A DNA stretch of 64,000 nucleotides from Collinsella sp. (GCA_031292915.1 JAUMSH010000023.1:1-64000), one strand, 5' to 3'. Shown: positions 42,941 through 50,639, numbered from the stretch's first letter. Notes: generated by a model not told the origin, from the letters alone. Program-made: numbers and translations.

Positions 42941-44230
42941 CTATTTGGCAAGGTGTTTTTTAGAATCCATTTTGCGCTCGGCCTCGAAGGCCCGCCTGTC
43001 CCAATCGAGCGGAAGTCCGGCCTCGACCCATGCCTCGTAGGCCCTCCTTATGGGCTTGAGCTCCCTTTGGCCCCTCTCCAGCATCGAGATGTACTTCTCG
43101 CTGGTGCCCAGTATGGACGCCGCCCTCACCTGGCTGACCCTCGCCGCGCGCCTGGCCGCCACGAGCTCCGAGGCGTCCTCGGGCCTCCTGATCTCGTGCG
43201 GGCGCATCAGCGCCCGGTACGCCTCCCTGGCCACGTAGCGCTTGAGGCACCTCATGACCTCCCTGTCGCTCTTCCCCCGCGCCCTGGCCCTCTCGGCGTA
43301 CTCGGCGGTCTCGGGGTCGCGCATGACCCTCTGCCTCGCGATCTCGTGCAGCGCGCTGTTCGCCTGCCGGTCGCCGCCCCTGTTGAGCCTGTGCCTCACG
43401 GTCTTGCCGCTCGAGGCGGGGATGGGGCAGGCCCCGCATATCGCCGCGAACGACGCCTCGGAGCGCAGCCTGCCCGGGTTGTCCCCGGCCGCGACCGCGA
43501 GCTTGGCCGCGCTCACGGGCCCGCACCCGTACATCGCCAGCAGCGCGGGGCAGTTCTCCTCCAGGGACGCCTCGATCGCGCGCTCCATGTCGAGCGCCGC
43601 GTCGCGCGCCGCCGCCCACAGGTCCGCCAGCGCGCCGAGCGCGGCGCCCAGCGCGCCCTCGGCGCGCACGGAGGGGAGCTCCTCCATCAGCCTCGGCCCT
43701 CCCATGCCGCGGAACCTCGACCTGAGCCCCTCCGGCGCGGTGGTGAGCAGCGACCTCGCGGTGTTGATCGCCGAGGTCCGCGCCTTCACCGCCCCGGAGC
43801 GCGCCGCGAGCATGCAGCGCACCCCGTCGACCCACCCGTCCTGGCTCTTGGGGACCCCGAGCTTCGAGCCGGACATCGCCGCGCGGGCGGCCCTCTCCGC
43901 GTCCGCCTCGTCGCACTTTCCCTGCCCCGGGCGCCTCCTCTGCGTCCTCGCCGGGGAGAGCGCCTCGCGCACGGGCATCCCCAGCGACGCGAGGTGCCTG
44001 GTGAGGCCCGCCCCGTAGGACGACGTCCCCTCCATCGCGACGCAGGCCGGCTCCCCGGCCGCCGCGATCGCCCCGGCGAGCGCCTCGTAGCCCGCCGCGT
44101 CGGCGGGGAACCGGCGGGACAGGACCCTGCGGCCCCTCCAGTCCAGGACGCACAGCCAGTGCGAGTCGGCGTGGGTGTCGACCCCGCAGAAGACCGGCCC
44201 GCGGGCGCCGGGTGTCGATTCGGCTCTCAT
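42941..44230 (-). CDS. IS110-family transposase (DEDD recombinase) with C-terminal HTH
   Basis: This 429-residue bridge-RNA-type recombinase has an N-terminal RuvC-like DEDD domain with FCGVDTHADSHW (first Asp), ACVAMEGTSSYGAGL (Glu) and KCDEADAERAAR (Asp residues). A Transposase_20 domain follows with MYGCGPVSAAKLAVAAGD and CPIPASSGKTVRHRLNRGGDRQAN (the serine region). After about residue 345 an extra XRE-like helix-turn-helix appears (AARVSQVRAASILGTSEKYISMLERGQRELKP), which is not part of the usual IS110 protein. ATG at 44230 follows GGAGCGAGAC. Third codon positions are almost all G or C, unlike the host genes nearby. Confidence 0.92.
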   Translation of the reverse strand: MRAESTPGARGPVFCGVDTHADSHWLCVLDWRGRRVLSRRFPADAAGYEALAGAIAAAGEPACVAMEGTSSYGAGLTRHLASLGMPVREALSPARTQRRRPGQGKCDEADAERAARAAMSGSKLGVPKSQDGWVDGVRCMLAARSGAVKARTSAINTARSLLTTAPEGLRSRFRGMGGPRLMEELPSVRAEGALGAALGALADLWAAARDAALDMERAIEASLEENCPALLAMYGCGPVSAAKLAVAAGDNPGRLRSEASFAAICGACPIPASSGKTVRHRLNRGGDRQANSALHEIARQRVMRDPETAEYAERARARGKSDREVMRCLKRYVAREAYRALMRPHEIRRPEDASELVAARRAARVSQVRAASILGTSEKYISMLERGQRELKPIRRAYEAWVEAGLPLDWDRRAFEAERKMDSKKHLAK

Positions 44231-44509
44231 GTCTCGCTCCGTTCTTTCCGTGCTCGCCTGGACCGGGCAGACGGCACGCTGACGGGGCGCGATAGAATGC
44301 GGTTGTTCGGGTCCGCGGTATCGCTCCATGCTCCTATTAGGTCATGCGGCGGTCTCGGCTCGCCGCGGCCCGCGCGGGACATGTCAGGAAACGAGGGCAG
44401 CCCCGTGGGCGCCAGCGGAATGTGGGGTCACCGCGCGGTCCGCATCTGATGGTGTCGACGTCAATGGTATACGGGTGCACCATCGACGTCTTCAATACAG
44501 AAAATATCA
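44231..44509 (-). ncRNA. Candidate IS110 bridge RNA region
   Basis: This is the 280-nt leader between the element's left end and the transposase start. In the IS110 group this interval encodes the bridge RNA that pairs with donor and target DNA. On the minus strand it can form several hairpins, for example GATGGTG with CACCATC (plus-strand 44448-44484) and ACCGCGCGGT. It contains TGCGGA (44444-44439), the hexamer that flanks the core in the target. Limits and structure are not determined. Confidence 0.5.
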
Positions 44510-44511
44510 GT

Positions 44512-44548
44512 GCGGAGTGTTCTGAAAAGTAACTTCAGGGCGGGCCCT
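44512..44548 (+). repeat. Palindromic element E1, right part
   Basis: GCGGAGT is followed by the outer arm GTTCTGAAAAGTAACTTCAG continuing GGCGGGCCCT. The arm matches the reverse complement of 42842-42871 at 28 of 30 positions. It is the distal half of the hairpin split by the IS. Confidence 0.8.
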
Positions 44549-44727
44549 GGGGTAACTCGGCAGGGAGAGTGCGATTCCTCGATCGCTCACTTAATCTAAT
44601 AAGAAATTGAGTGAGGCCGGAGCTTTAGCTCCGACCTCCCCATATAAGGGCTCGGCAAAGCCGAGCCACCAAATTTGCATCAGCCCCATAACATGTTTGA
44701 GAACGGTGTCTGGAGTACGTGGACGTA

Positions 44728-44852
44728 GGTCCCGAATCGGTGTTGCCTCCCGGCGCATTCCGCAGGGGGAGCGATATTTTGCAGCACGAAGTGCGCAGCA
44801 AAATATCGGTCATGCCCGAGGACGCGCCGGGAGGCAACACCGATTCGGGACC
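44728..44852 (-). repeat. Palindromic element E2
   Basis: This 125-nt hairpin has outer arms of about 29 nt (GGTCCCGAATCGGTGTTGCC with its perfect complement). The motif CGTCCTCGGGCATG (minus strand, 44824-44811) stands opposite TGCGGA (44764-44759). The inner stem ends in GCTGCGCAC-TTC-GTGC, the same apex as E1. Outer and inner arms differ from E1 in sequence but remain paired. Confidence 0.8.
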
Positions 44853-44891
44853 GGACATACGGATCTACCTGCGCATTAACAAATTCGTAAA

Positions 44892-44939
44892 CTTTTTTGA
44901 AAAAAGTGCTTGCACAGTTCTCGAATCATAGGTTATTAT
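44892..44939 (+). promoter_or_regulatory. tRNA-Leu promoter with A/T palindrome
   Basis: ACTTTTTTGAAAAAAGT (palindrome) is followed 2 nt later by -35 TTGCAC (44910-44915), then -10 TATTAT (44934-44939) after 18 bp. The arrangement matches those before the two tRNA-Gly transcription units. Confidence 0.7.
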
Positions 44940-44996
44940 CTTCCTCGTTGAACGCGCGGGTCCAACAAAACGAACTGCGAATCAACAACATAGCAT

Positions 44997-45087
44997 GTCG
45001 GAGTGGCGGAATTGGCAGACGCGCTAGCTTGAGGTGCTAGTGACCGCTTTTTTGGTCATGCGGGTTCAAGTCCCGCCTCCGACACCA
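44997..45087 (+). tRNA. tRNA-Leu (anticodon GAG)
   Basis: The acceptor stem is GTCGGAG/CTCCGAC. The anticodon loop TTGAGGT is in stem CTAGC/GCTAG, a long variable arm (TGACCGCTTTTTTGGTCA) is typical of class II tRNA-Leu, and the T-loop is GTTCAAGTC. CCA is encoded. Confidence 0.95.
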
Positions 45088-45098
45088 TCGCATTTGAG

Positions 45099-45121
45099 AA
45101 GCCTCTTCGGAGGCTTTTTTG
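45099..45121 (+). terminator. Terminator after tRNA-Leu
   Basis: Arms AAGCCTC and GAGGCTT with a TTCG loop are followed by a run of T. It ends only about 25 nt before the phosphatase start codon. Confidence 0.9.
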
Positions 45122-45146
45122 TTACCGATAGACGGTGGGGTCCACG

Positions 45147-47492
45147 ATGGAAACGCTTGAACGCAACGAGTGGGCAGACGTTGCCCAACTAGTCGAGATC
45201 ACGAGCGATGCTGTCATCATCTGTGAGCTCGACGGAACCATTCTGCATGTGAATAATCGCTTACTTGGTTTGATGTGCGAGGAACGCGTCGACGTCATCG
45301 GTGGAGATGTTAAAGACGTCCTGTACTCGTCCGCTTTTGAACGTGCGACGGAACATCGTCTGCCATTTGAAACCGATGGCTCCGAGAACGAACTGATGCT
45401 CAAGCTGAGTGACGGCTCTTTTATCCCCGTCTTGGTTCGTGCGGGCTCCGTAACGCCTCCACGCATCTTTGGGCGCCGCGCGCCACGTGTCCTGGTGGCG
45501 CTCCATAGCATCGAAGAACAGTATTCGCACGACCGTCAGCTCAAGCGTGCGTTATCGGAGCTTAGAGTGGCGAACAAACGCCTCTCTGGCACGCTCTCGG
45601 TCATTATGAGTACCGTGGGCTCCGATGAGCTGCCCAGCCTACTTGATACCGTTTTGAACCAGCTTGTAGGAACGCTCGATGCTTCGGGTGCCGCTATCTA
45701 TTTTTCTGAGAGCGGCGGTTTTAAGCTACGCGGTGTTTCCAAGGAGCTGTACGACAGCTACCTGCCCGAGTTTTTGCCGTATGGCGCTGGCATTCCGACG
45801 TATGTTCTTCGCGAGTCGCGTGCCTGTCGCTTGTCGATTCAACAGGACCTTGAGGGTGATAAGGCCGCCTCCGGTATGTTTATGGACCTGGACAATCGTT
45901 CTAAGCACCTGTTGCGCATGCAGGATATGCCTCCGTACCGCAGCGAGATCTGTCTTCCCGTTTTTTACGGTACGCAGATTCTTGGCGTGCTGGAAGTTGG
46001 TTGGAAACGCCCCCAGGCACCGCTCGCCTATGACGTTAATGTGCTCGAGGTCATTTGCGATTACCTGTCTATCCAGCTGGTCGGCATGGCATCGAGCCTT
46101 CGCTCCCGTCGCACGGCCGAGCTTGGCCGCTCGCTCAATGTCTTGCGTGATGAGTTGTTTGCCTTTCTAGACGATTCCGCCGCGGCTACCCAGGCGGTAT
46201 CGTCCGAGATCTGCAATATGCTTAACTGCCATTTTTGCCCTGTTGAGTATGACGCCAGTCTGGATTCCTACGTCATAGATTTTGAAGGCGGCAGTCGCGT
46301 TGCTTTGCCGGACGATCCCGAGAAGCTTTTCTTTTCCACGACGGCGCCAGCGGCACGTCTGGGGGCTGGCCCTGATGGCTTTGAGGCATCTGTTTTGGGC
46401 GGTACGAGTGCCGAGGACCTTAAACACGTCCGTATAACTCGCGTTGACGAATCGATGCCTATGGGAGGCTGGCTTAGGGCGCACGGTCTGCCTTGTCAAG
46501 GTCTCTACGTTGACTCCGGCATCGAGGCGGGGCGCCCGCGCTCTGAGGGTGATGGCAGGCACAGTAACGACGCGATTGTTCCTGCTTCTGTTGCGAAGAG
46601 CCCGACGACGCGCGCGCTGCTGCTTCGTGATGGTAGCCAAGAGCCGATTGATGATCTTGAATATGACTACTTGGTGCACTTGGCGCATGACTTTGAACTG
46701 ATCTACGAAGGCGAATCTCAAAAGCGCGAGGAGCGCCATATCGCTCAGACCCTTCAGATCGGCATGAGAAATTCCCTGGGGGATGTTCCGGGTATCGCAA
46801 CCGATTCGGTGTACCTGTCGGCCACGAACTCGGCGTTGGTCGGCGGCGATTTCTATACGCTCATCCGTCTTCCCGACGACTGCGCCGTCATGATTCTGGG
46901 TGATGTGTCTGGCAAAGGCATTGAGGCCGCATCGATGTCCGCGCTCGTCAAGACGGCCCTGACGGCATATGCCTGGGAGGGCGCTGGACCGGCCCGCATG
47001 GCACGCTCCCTTAACAGCATGCTCATGGGCTTTTCGAGGGTCGAGACGTTCGTGACGGCCTTTATCGCCAAGATTGACCTTAAGGCCGGACGCGCAACGT
47101 ATTGTTCGGCGGGCCATCCTCCGACCATGGTCATCAGGCCAGAGTCGATGCCGCTGGGTGGCGGTGAGGCACGTGGGGGAGAGGTTGAGCTGCTTGGATG
47201 CCAATCGGGCGTAATCGGTGCCTTTGAGAGCATGGTGTACGAGACAGGCGTGTTTACGTTCGCCCCCGGCGACATGCTCTTCATGTATACGGATGGAACG
47301 ATTGAGGCCCGCGACCGCACCGGAGCGTTCTTTGGCGAGCAGCGCTTGCGCGACCTTCTGCTTTCTGTTTCGGGGGAGGGCGTGTCGGGCATTTGCGGCA
47401 AGGTCTTGGGCGAGCTTGACCGATTTACCGAATCGGCGCTGGACGATGACATTGCATTGGTGTCCCTTGAGTTTTTACGGGGCCGGTCCTAA
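45147..47492 (+). CDS. PAS-GAF-SpoIIE serine phosphatase (RsbU/RsbP type)
   Basis: This 781-residue signalling phosphatase has an N-terminal PAS-like domain (about residues 10-110, EITSDAVIICELDGTILHVNNRLLG), a GAF-like sensor (about 150-320) and a divergent middle region. The C-terminal PP2C/SpoIIE phosphatase (about 560-781) carries the metal motifs VGGDFY, LGDVSGKGIEAA and DDIALV. It probably dephosphorylates a STAS protein, most likely the STAS-HATPase fusion next door. No transmembrane segment is seen, so it is a cytosolic sensor. ATG at 45147 is preferred (GGTGGGG 7 nt before); GTG at 45135 is possible. Confidence 0.88.
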   Translation: METLERNEWADVAQLVEITSDAVIICELDGTILHVNNRLLGLMCEERVDVIGGDVKDVLYSSAFERATEHRLPFETDGSENELMLKLSDGSFIPVLVRAGSVTPPRIFGRRAPRVLVALHSIEEQYSHDRQLKRALSELRVANKRLSGTLSVIMSTVGSDELPSLLDTVLNQLVGTLDASGAAIYFSESGGFKLRGVSKELYDSYLPEFLPYGAGIPTYVLRESRACRLSIQQDLEGDKAASGMFMDLDNRSKHLLRMQDMPPYRSEICLPVFYGTQILGVLEVGWKRPQAPLAYDVNVLEVICDYLSIQLVGMASSLRSRRTAELGRSLNVLRDELFAFLDDSAAATQAVSSEICNMLNCHFCPVEYDASLDSYVIDFEGGSRVALPDDPEKLFFSTTAPAARLGAGPDGFEASVLGGTSAEDLKHVRITRVDESMPMGGWLRAHGLPCQGLYVDSGIEAGRPRSEGDGRHSNDAIVPASVAKSPTTRALLLRDGSQEPIDDLEYDYLVHLAHDFELIYEGESQKREERHIAQTLQIGMRNSLGDVPGIATDSVYLSATNSALVGGDFYTLIRLPDDCAVMILGDVSGKGIEAASMSALVKTALTAYAWEGAGPARMARSLNSMLMGFSRVETFVTAFIAKIDLKAGRATYCSAGHPPTMVIRPESMPLGGGEARGGEVELLGCQSGVIGAFESMVYETGVFTFAPGDMLFMYTDGTIEARDRTGAFFGEQRLRDLLLSVSGEGVSGICGKVLGELDRFTESALDDDIALVSLEFLRGRS

Positions 47493-47573
47493 ACAGCGAC
47501 GCTGGGCGCGTCGAATCCGCACGGTTGCGGAAACGCATGCATCGAACAAGCTCTTTTGGGGAACCATGGTCGT

Positions 47574-48320
47574 ATGAATGAGTGGAATGACATAGCGGTT
47601 TTGACGCCACCAGGCGATATCGACATCGCCACGGTGCCTGCGCTGCGTCGGCGGTTGGATGCTTTGATTGGCCGCGGCGTGCGTCGTGTTGTCATCAACT
47701 GTCAGGCTGTTAGCTTTATCGATTCGACGGGCTTGGCATTCCTGCTTACGCGCGCTCGTGAGCTCATGAGGCGAGAAGGCCTGCTTTCGCTCGTCAATGC
47801 ATCAGGTGAAGTTGTTCGCTTTTTGGAGATTGCTCGTCTTGTCGATATCCTTCATGTCGCGGGGCCGGCACGGGAGTCTATTCCCGCCATTCCGGTGGGG
47901 GAGCTGCCTCGCTGGAGTAAGAGCGTCGAGGTCCGTCAGGGTATCGAGAATCTTCCATACTACCGACATCGCATCGCCGAACTCCTTGAATCGCTTCCGT
48001 TGCGCCGTGACGAGCGCTATGATGTCGCATTGGCGTCGGGGGAGGCGCTGGGTAATGCCTATGACCATGCGGGCGGTATCGGGTGCATCCTGACGGTTCA
48101 GGCCTATGGCGATCGCGTTGTGGTTGAGGTGCTTGATCGAGGTGCCGGCTATTCTATCGATGAAACGAGCGAACCGGTCGCATCCGAGGAACGCGGCCGT
48201 GGCATCAAGCTTATGCGTATGCTCGTCGATAACGTGGAGGTTGCTCGTCGTACGGACGGCGCCGGCACGCGCGTGCAGATGGTGAAGCTGTTTAGCGGAG
48301 CACTGGAATCGTGTGCCTAG
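47574..48320 (+). CDS. STAS-HATPase fusion (anti-sigma antagonist joined to anti-sigma kinase)
   Basis: This is one 248-residue chain. Residues about 5-100 are a STAS domain with the phosphorylatable serine in FIDSTGLAFLL (Ser51). Residues about 125-245 are a GHKL kinase/anti-sigma domain of the RsbW/SpoIIAB type with N-box ASGEALGNAYDHA (Glu157, Asn161), G1 box LDRGAGYS and G2 box ERGRGIKLM. In Bacillus these are two proteins that bind each other. It lies 81 nt after the SpoIIE phosphatase, which would reverse the phosphorylation. No sigma factor is nearby. ATG at 47574 follows TTGGGGAA. Confidence 0.88.
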   Translation: MNEWNDIAVLTPPGDIDIATVPALRRRLDALIGRGVRRVVINCQAVSFIDSTGLAFLLTRARELMRREGLLSLVNASGEVVRFLEIARLVDILHVAGPARESIPAIPVGELPRWSKSVEVRQGIENLPYYRHRIAELLESLPLRRDERYDVALASGEALGNAYDHAGGIGCILTVQAYGDRVVVEVLDRGAGYSIDETSEPVASEERGRGIKLMRMLVDNVEVARRTDGAGTRVQMVKLFSGALESCA

Positions 48321-48365
48321 CCAATCGCTTTAGCGCGTTTAGCTACTAAGAACATGCGGCAGACA

Positions 48366-48413
48366 AGTTTTTTGAAAAAAGTACTTGCGTCTTTTGGACA
48401 ACTCGCGTAAATT
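48366..48413 (+). promoter_or_regulatory. Promoter of the tRNA-Gly/Cys/Gly unit
   Basis: AGTTTTTTGAAAAAAGT lies directly before -35 TTGCGT (48385-48390), and -10 TAAATT (48408-48413) follows after 17 bp. The tRNA-Gly start is 12 nt further on. Confidence 0.7.
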
Positions 48414-48425
48414 AATAACCCGCAA

Positions 48426-48501
48426 GCGGACATGGCTCAGTTGGTAGAGCACAACCTTGCCAAGGTTGGGGTCGCGGGTTCGAGCCCCGTTGTCCGCTCC
48501 A
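48426..48501 (+). tRNA. tRNA-Gly (anticodon GCC), copy 1
   Basis: The acceptor stem is GCGGACA/TGTCCGC, the anticodon loop TTGCCAA is in stem CAACC/GGTTG, the T-loop is GTTCGAGCC, and CCA is encoded. It is identical to the copies at 48652 and 50773. Confidence 0.96.
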
Positions 48502-48511
48502 TTGCATTTCC

Positions 48512-48534
48512 GGACCGTTTAGGCGGTCCTTTTT
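48512..48534 (+). terminator. Hairpin with T run between tRNA-Gly and tRNA-Cys
   Basis: Arms GGACCG and CGGTCC with a 6-nt loop are followed by TTTTT, ending 1 nt before tRNA-Cys. Confidence 0.7.
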
Positions 48535-48535
48535 C

Positions 48536-48609
48536 GGCGAAGTGGCCAAGTGGTAAGGCAGAGGCCTGCAAAGCCTTTACCCCCGGTTCGAATCCGGGCT
48601 TCGCCTCCA
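48536..48609 (+). tRNA. tRNA-Cys (anticodon GCA)
   Basis: The acceptor stem is GGCGAAG/CTTCGCC, the anticodon loop CTGCAAA is in stem GAGGC/GCCTT, the T-loop is GTTCGAATC, and CCA is encoded. Confidence 0.95.
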
Positions 48610-48618
48610 GGCAACATC

Positions 48619-48646
48619 CGGGCGCTCCGGCGCCCGTTTTGTTTTA
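48619..48646 (+). terminator. Hairpin with T-rich tail between tRNA-Cys and second tRNA-Gly
   Basis: Arms CGGGCG and CGCCCG with a 6-nt loop are followed by TTTTGTTTT, ending about 6 nt before the next tRNA. Confidence 0.65.
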
Positions 48647-48651
48647 CATAT

Positions 48652-48727
48652 GCGGACATGGCTCAGTTGGTAGAGCACAACCTTGCCAAGGTTGGGGTCG
48701 CGGGTTCGAGCCCCGTTGTCCGCTCCA
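48652..48727 (+). tRNA. tRNA-Gly (anticodon GCC), copy 2
   Basis: The sequence is identical to the copy at 48426, including encoded CCA. No separate promoter is visible between it and tRNA-Cys. Confidence 0.96.
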
Positions 48728-48735
48728 AACGCAGC

Positions 48736-48766
48736 AGCCCGACTACCACGGTAGCCGGGCTTTTTT
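48736..48766 (+). terminator. Terminator of the tRNA-Gly/Cys/Gly unit
   Basis: GCCCGACTACC pairs with GTAGCCGGGC (one mismatch) and is followed by six T. Confidence 0.85.
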
Positions 48767-48905
48767 GTACCCATCGCCTGGGCTCGAACCCGAGAGGGAG
48801 CGAGCGTTTTGGGGCGTGGCTGTGGCGTTGTTTGCCGCGAATGTCCGCTTTGGGCGTATCATCGTGGGCATCTCGCATAACCTCGTTGCAAGGGAGATAC
48901 GCCCC

Positions 48906-50639
48906 ATGGCTACAGAAAAGTCTTCTTCGCGCTCATGGATGTCCGATGCCGCGATCTATCAGATCTACCCGCGCTCGTTTAAGGATTCGACTGGTTCGGG
49001 TCTGGGCGATATCGCGGGCATTACCCAGCAGATGGACTATCTTGAGCGGCTGGGTATCGAGGCCATCTGGCTGAGCCCGTTTTACCCTTCGCCTCTTGTC
49101 GATGGCGGCTATGATGTGGCGGACTACTGCGATGTCGACCCACGTCTCGGCTCGCTTGACGACTTCGATGACATGATCGCTGCGGCTCACGCGCGCGGCA
49201 TCAAGGTCATCGTCGACATCGTGCCCAACCATTCATCCAACCAGCACCCCTGGTTCAAAGCCGCTCTTGCCGCCGGCCCCGGATCGCCCGAACGCGCCCG
49301 TTATATCTTCCGCGATGGTCGCGGCGAGCATGGCGAGCTGCCTCCCACCAATTGGAATGCCAACTTTGGCGGCCCCGCATGGACGCGTGTTGCGGACGGT
49401 CAGTGGTATCTGCACATGTTTACGCCCGAGCAGCCGGACTTTGACTGGTCATGCCCTGAGGTTCACGCGCTCTTTTGCGACGTCCTGGCGTTTTGGAGCG
49501 ATCGAGGCGTCGACGGCTTTCGCATTGATGTGGCGCAGGGTCTCGCCAAGGATCTCGACCGCGATGACCTCGACCGGTGGCATCTCGCCGAGGGCGATGA
49601 CATGGTTGACGACGGCACCCATCCGCTGTGGGACCGCAATGAGGTCCACGAGATCTATCGCGAGTGGCGCCGCGTGTTCGACCGCTATAATCCGCCGCGC
49701 AGTGCCGTTGCCGAGGCGTGGGTGCTGCCCGAGCGCCAGTATCTCTACGCGCGTCCCAGCGAGCTTGGCCAGACATTCAACTTTGAGTTTGCCAAGGCCA
49801 CTTGGACCTATGATGACATGCACACTGCAATCGAGAAGGGCTTGAAGGCAGCCGTCGAATCCGATTCCGCCTCGACCTGGGTACTCTCCAACCACGACGT
49901 GCCGCGCGTGGCGACACGCTATGCCCTGCCGCAAATCAAGGCGACGCGCTACCACCAGATTGCGCTCGACTGGCTCTTGCGCGACGGGTCGTCTTATGAC
50001 GAGGACCGTGAACTCGGCGAGCGCCGCGCGCGGGCGGCCCTTTTGCTTGAGCTGGCGCTTCCGGGCTCGGCATACGTGTATCAGGGTGAGGAGCTCGGCC
50101 TTTTTGAGGTGGCTGATATCCCGTGGGCTGCACTCGAAGACCCTACTGCGACCAATACGCACGGACCGAAGCGTGAGAAGGGGCGCGACGGCTGTCGTGT
50201 GCCCCTGCCGTGGGTGGCGGCGGACGATCCCGCGCATGGCGGATCGTTTGGGTTTTCGCCGGCAGACGCCGATGCGGCGCCCCATCTGCCGCAGCCTGCA
50301 TGGTTTTCCGATTATGCTGCCGATAGGGAAGAAGTGGACCCGACATCGATGCTTGCGCTCTATCGTGACGCCCTCTGGCTGCGGCGCAAGCTGCGCGGGT
50401 GCGCCAACGATCTTGCGTGGCTCGATCTTGACGGGCGCACCGGTCTTGCGGATGGTGCCGAGGGCGCTGAGGGCGGCGTCATCGCCTATCGCCGCGATAA
50501 CGGCTGGGCGTGTGTGACGAACTTCGGTGCAGCACCCGTGGAGCTGCCGGCGGGCAGGGTCCTGCTCACCTCATCACCGCTTGCAGACGGCAGGCTCGCG
50601 CAGGACAGCTCTGCCTGGATCATGCTCGGTGAGATGTAG
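48906..50639 (+). CDS. GH13 alpha-glucosidase / oligo-1,6-glucosidase-like
   Basis: This 577-residue cytosolic glycoside hydrolase family 13 enzyme is expected to release glucose from malto- or isomalto-oligosaccharides. The conserved regions are DIVPNHSSNQHPWF, DGFRIDVAQ (nucleophile Asp208), AVAEAWV (acid/base Glu270) and VLSNHDVPR (Asp331). The N-terminus WMSDAAIYQIYPRSFKDSTGSGLGDIAGI is typical of the subfamily of alpha-glucosidases, trehalose-6-phosphate hydrolases and oligo-1,6-glucosidases. No signal peptide is present. It lies alone between tRNA units, with no sugar transporter next to it. ATG at 48906 follows AAGGGAGATA. Confidence 0.88.
   Translation: MATEKSSSRSWMSDAAIYQIYPRSFKDSTGSGLGDIAGITQQMDYLERLGIEAIWLSPFYPSPLVDGGYDVADYCDVDPRLGSLDDFDDMIAAAHARGIKVIVDIVPNHSSNQHPWFKAALAAGPGSPERARYIFRDGRGEHGELPPTNWNANFGGPAWTRVADGQWYLHMFTPEQPDFDWSCPEVHALFCDVLAFWSDRGVDGFRIDVAQGLAKDLDRDDLDRWHLAEGDDMVDDGTHPLWDRNEVHEIYREWRRVFDRYNPPRSAVAEAWVLPERQYLYARPSELGQTFNFEFAKATWTYDDMHTAIEKGLKAAVESDSASTWVLSNHDVPRVATRYALPQIKATRYHQIALDWLLRDGSSYDEDRELGERRARAALLLELALPGSAYVYQGEELGLFEVADIPWAALEDPTATNTHGPKREKGRDGCRVPLPWVAADDPAHGGSFGFSPADADAAPHLPQPAWFSDYAADREEVDPTSMLALYRDALWLRRKLRGCANDLAWLDLDGRTGLADGAEGAEGGVIAYRRDNGWACVTNFGAAPVELPAGRVLLTSSPLADGRLAQDSSAWIMLGEM

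Larger units (their letters stand above)
42929..44511 (-). mobile_element. IS110-family insertion sequence
   Basis: The element is about 1.58 kb and is bounded by GT at both ends (42929-42930 and 44510-44511). Removing it with one GT restores a continuous palindrome (E1), which is how the ends were placed. It holds one transposase gene on the minus strand, a very short 3' flank (about 10 nt) and a long 5' non-coding part (about 280 nt), the layout of the IS110 group. No terminal inverted repeats of its own are seen, as expected for this family. G+C is well above that of neighbouring genes, which suggests recent arrival. Confidence 0.82.
44549..44996. other. Gene-free region with hairpins before tRNA-Leu
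   Basis: No credible gene is present. From left to right it holds a stem CTCACTTAAT with ATTGAGTGAG (about 44586-44615) and a stem GAGGCCGGAGC with GCTCCGACCTC (44613-44638). The perfect hairpin GGCTCGGC-AAA-GCCGAGCC (44649-44667), element E2 and the tRNA-Leu promoter follow. It looks like an intergenic repeat hot-spot beside the IS. Confidence 0.6.

Noticed and set aside
42953..44449. Open frame of 498 codons on the plus strand through the IS110 element
   Set aside because: It is a Pro/Arg-rich shadow of the very G/C-rich transposase gene; DEDD and serine motifs are on the minus strand.
44518..44548. Terminal inverted repeats of the IS itself
   Set aside because: The 30-nt inverted copies at 42842 and 44519 were first read as IS ends, but they are the two outer arms of a host palindrome: E2-E4 show the same design without any IS, and IS110 elements usually lack such repeats.
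44613..44667. CRISPR-like short repeats near the IS
   Set aside because: These are single hairpins of different sequence; there is no regular repeat-spacer spacing and no cas gene.
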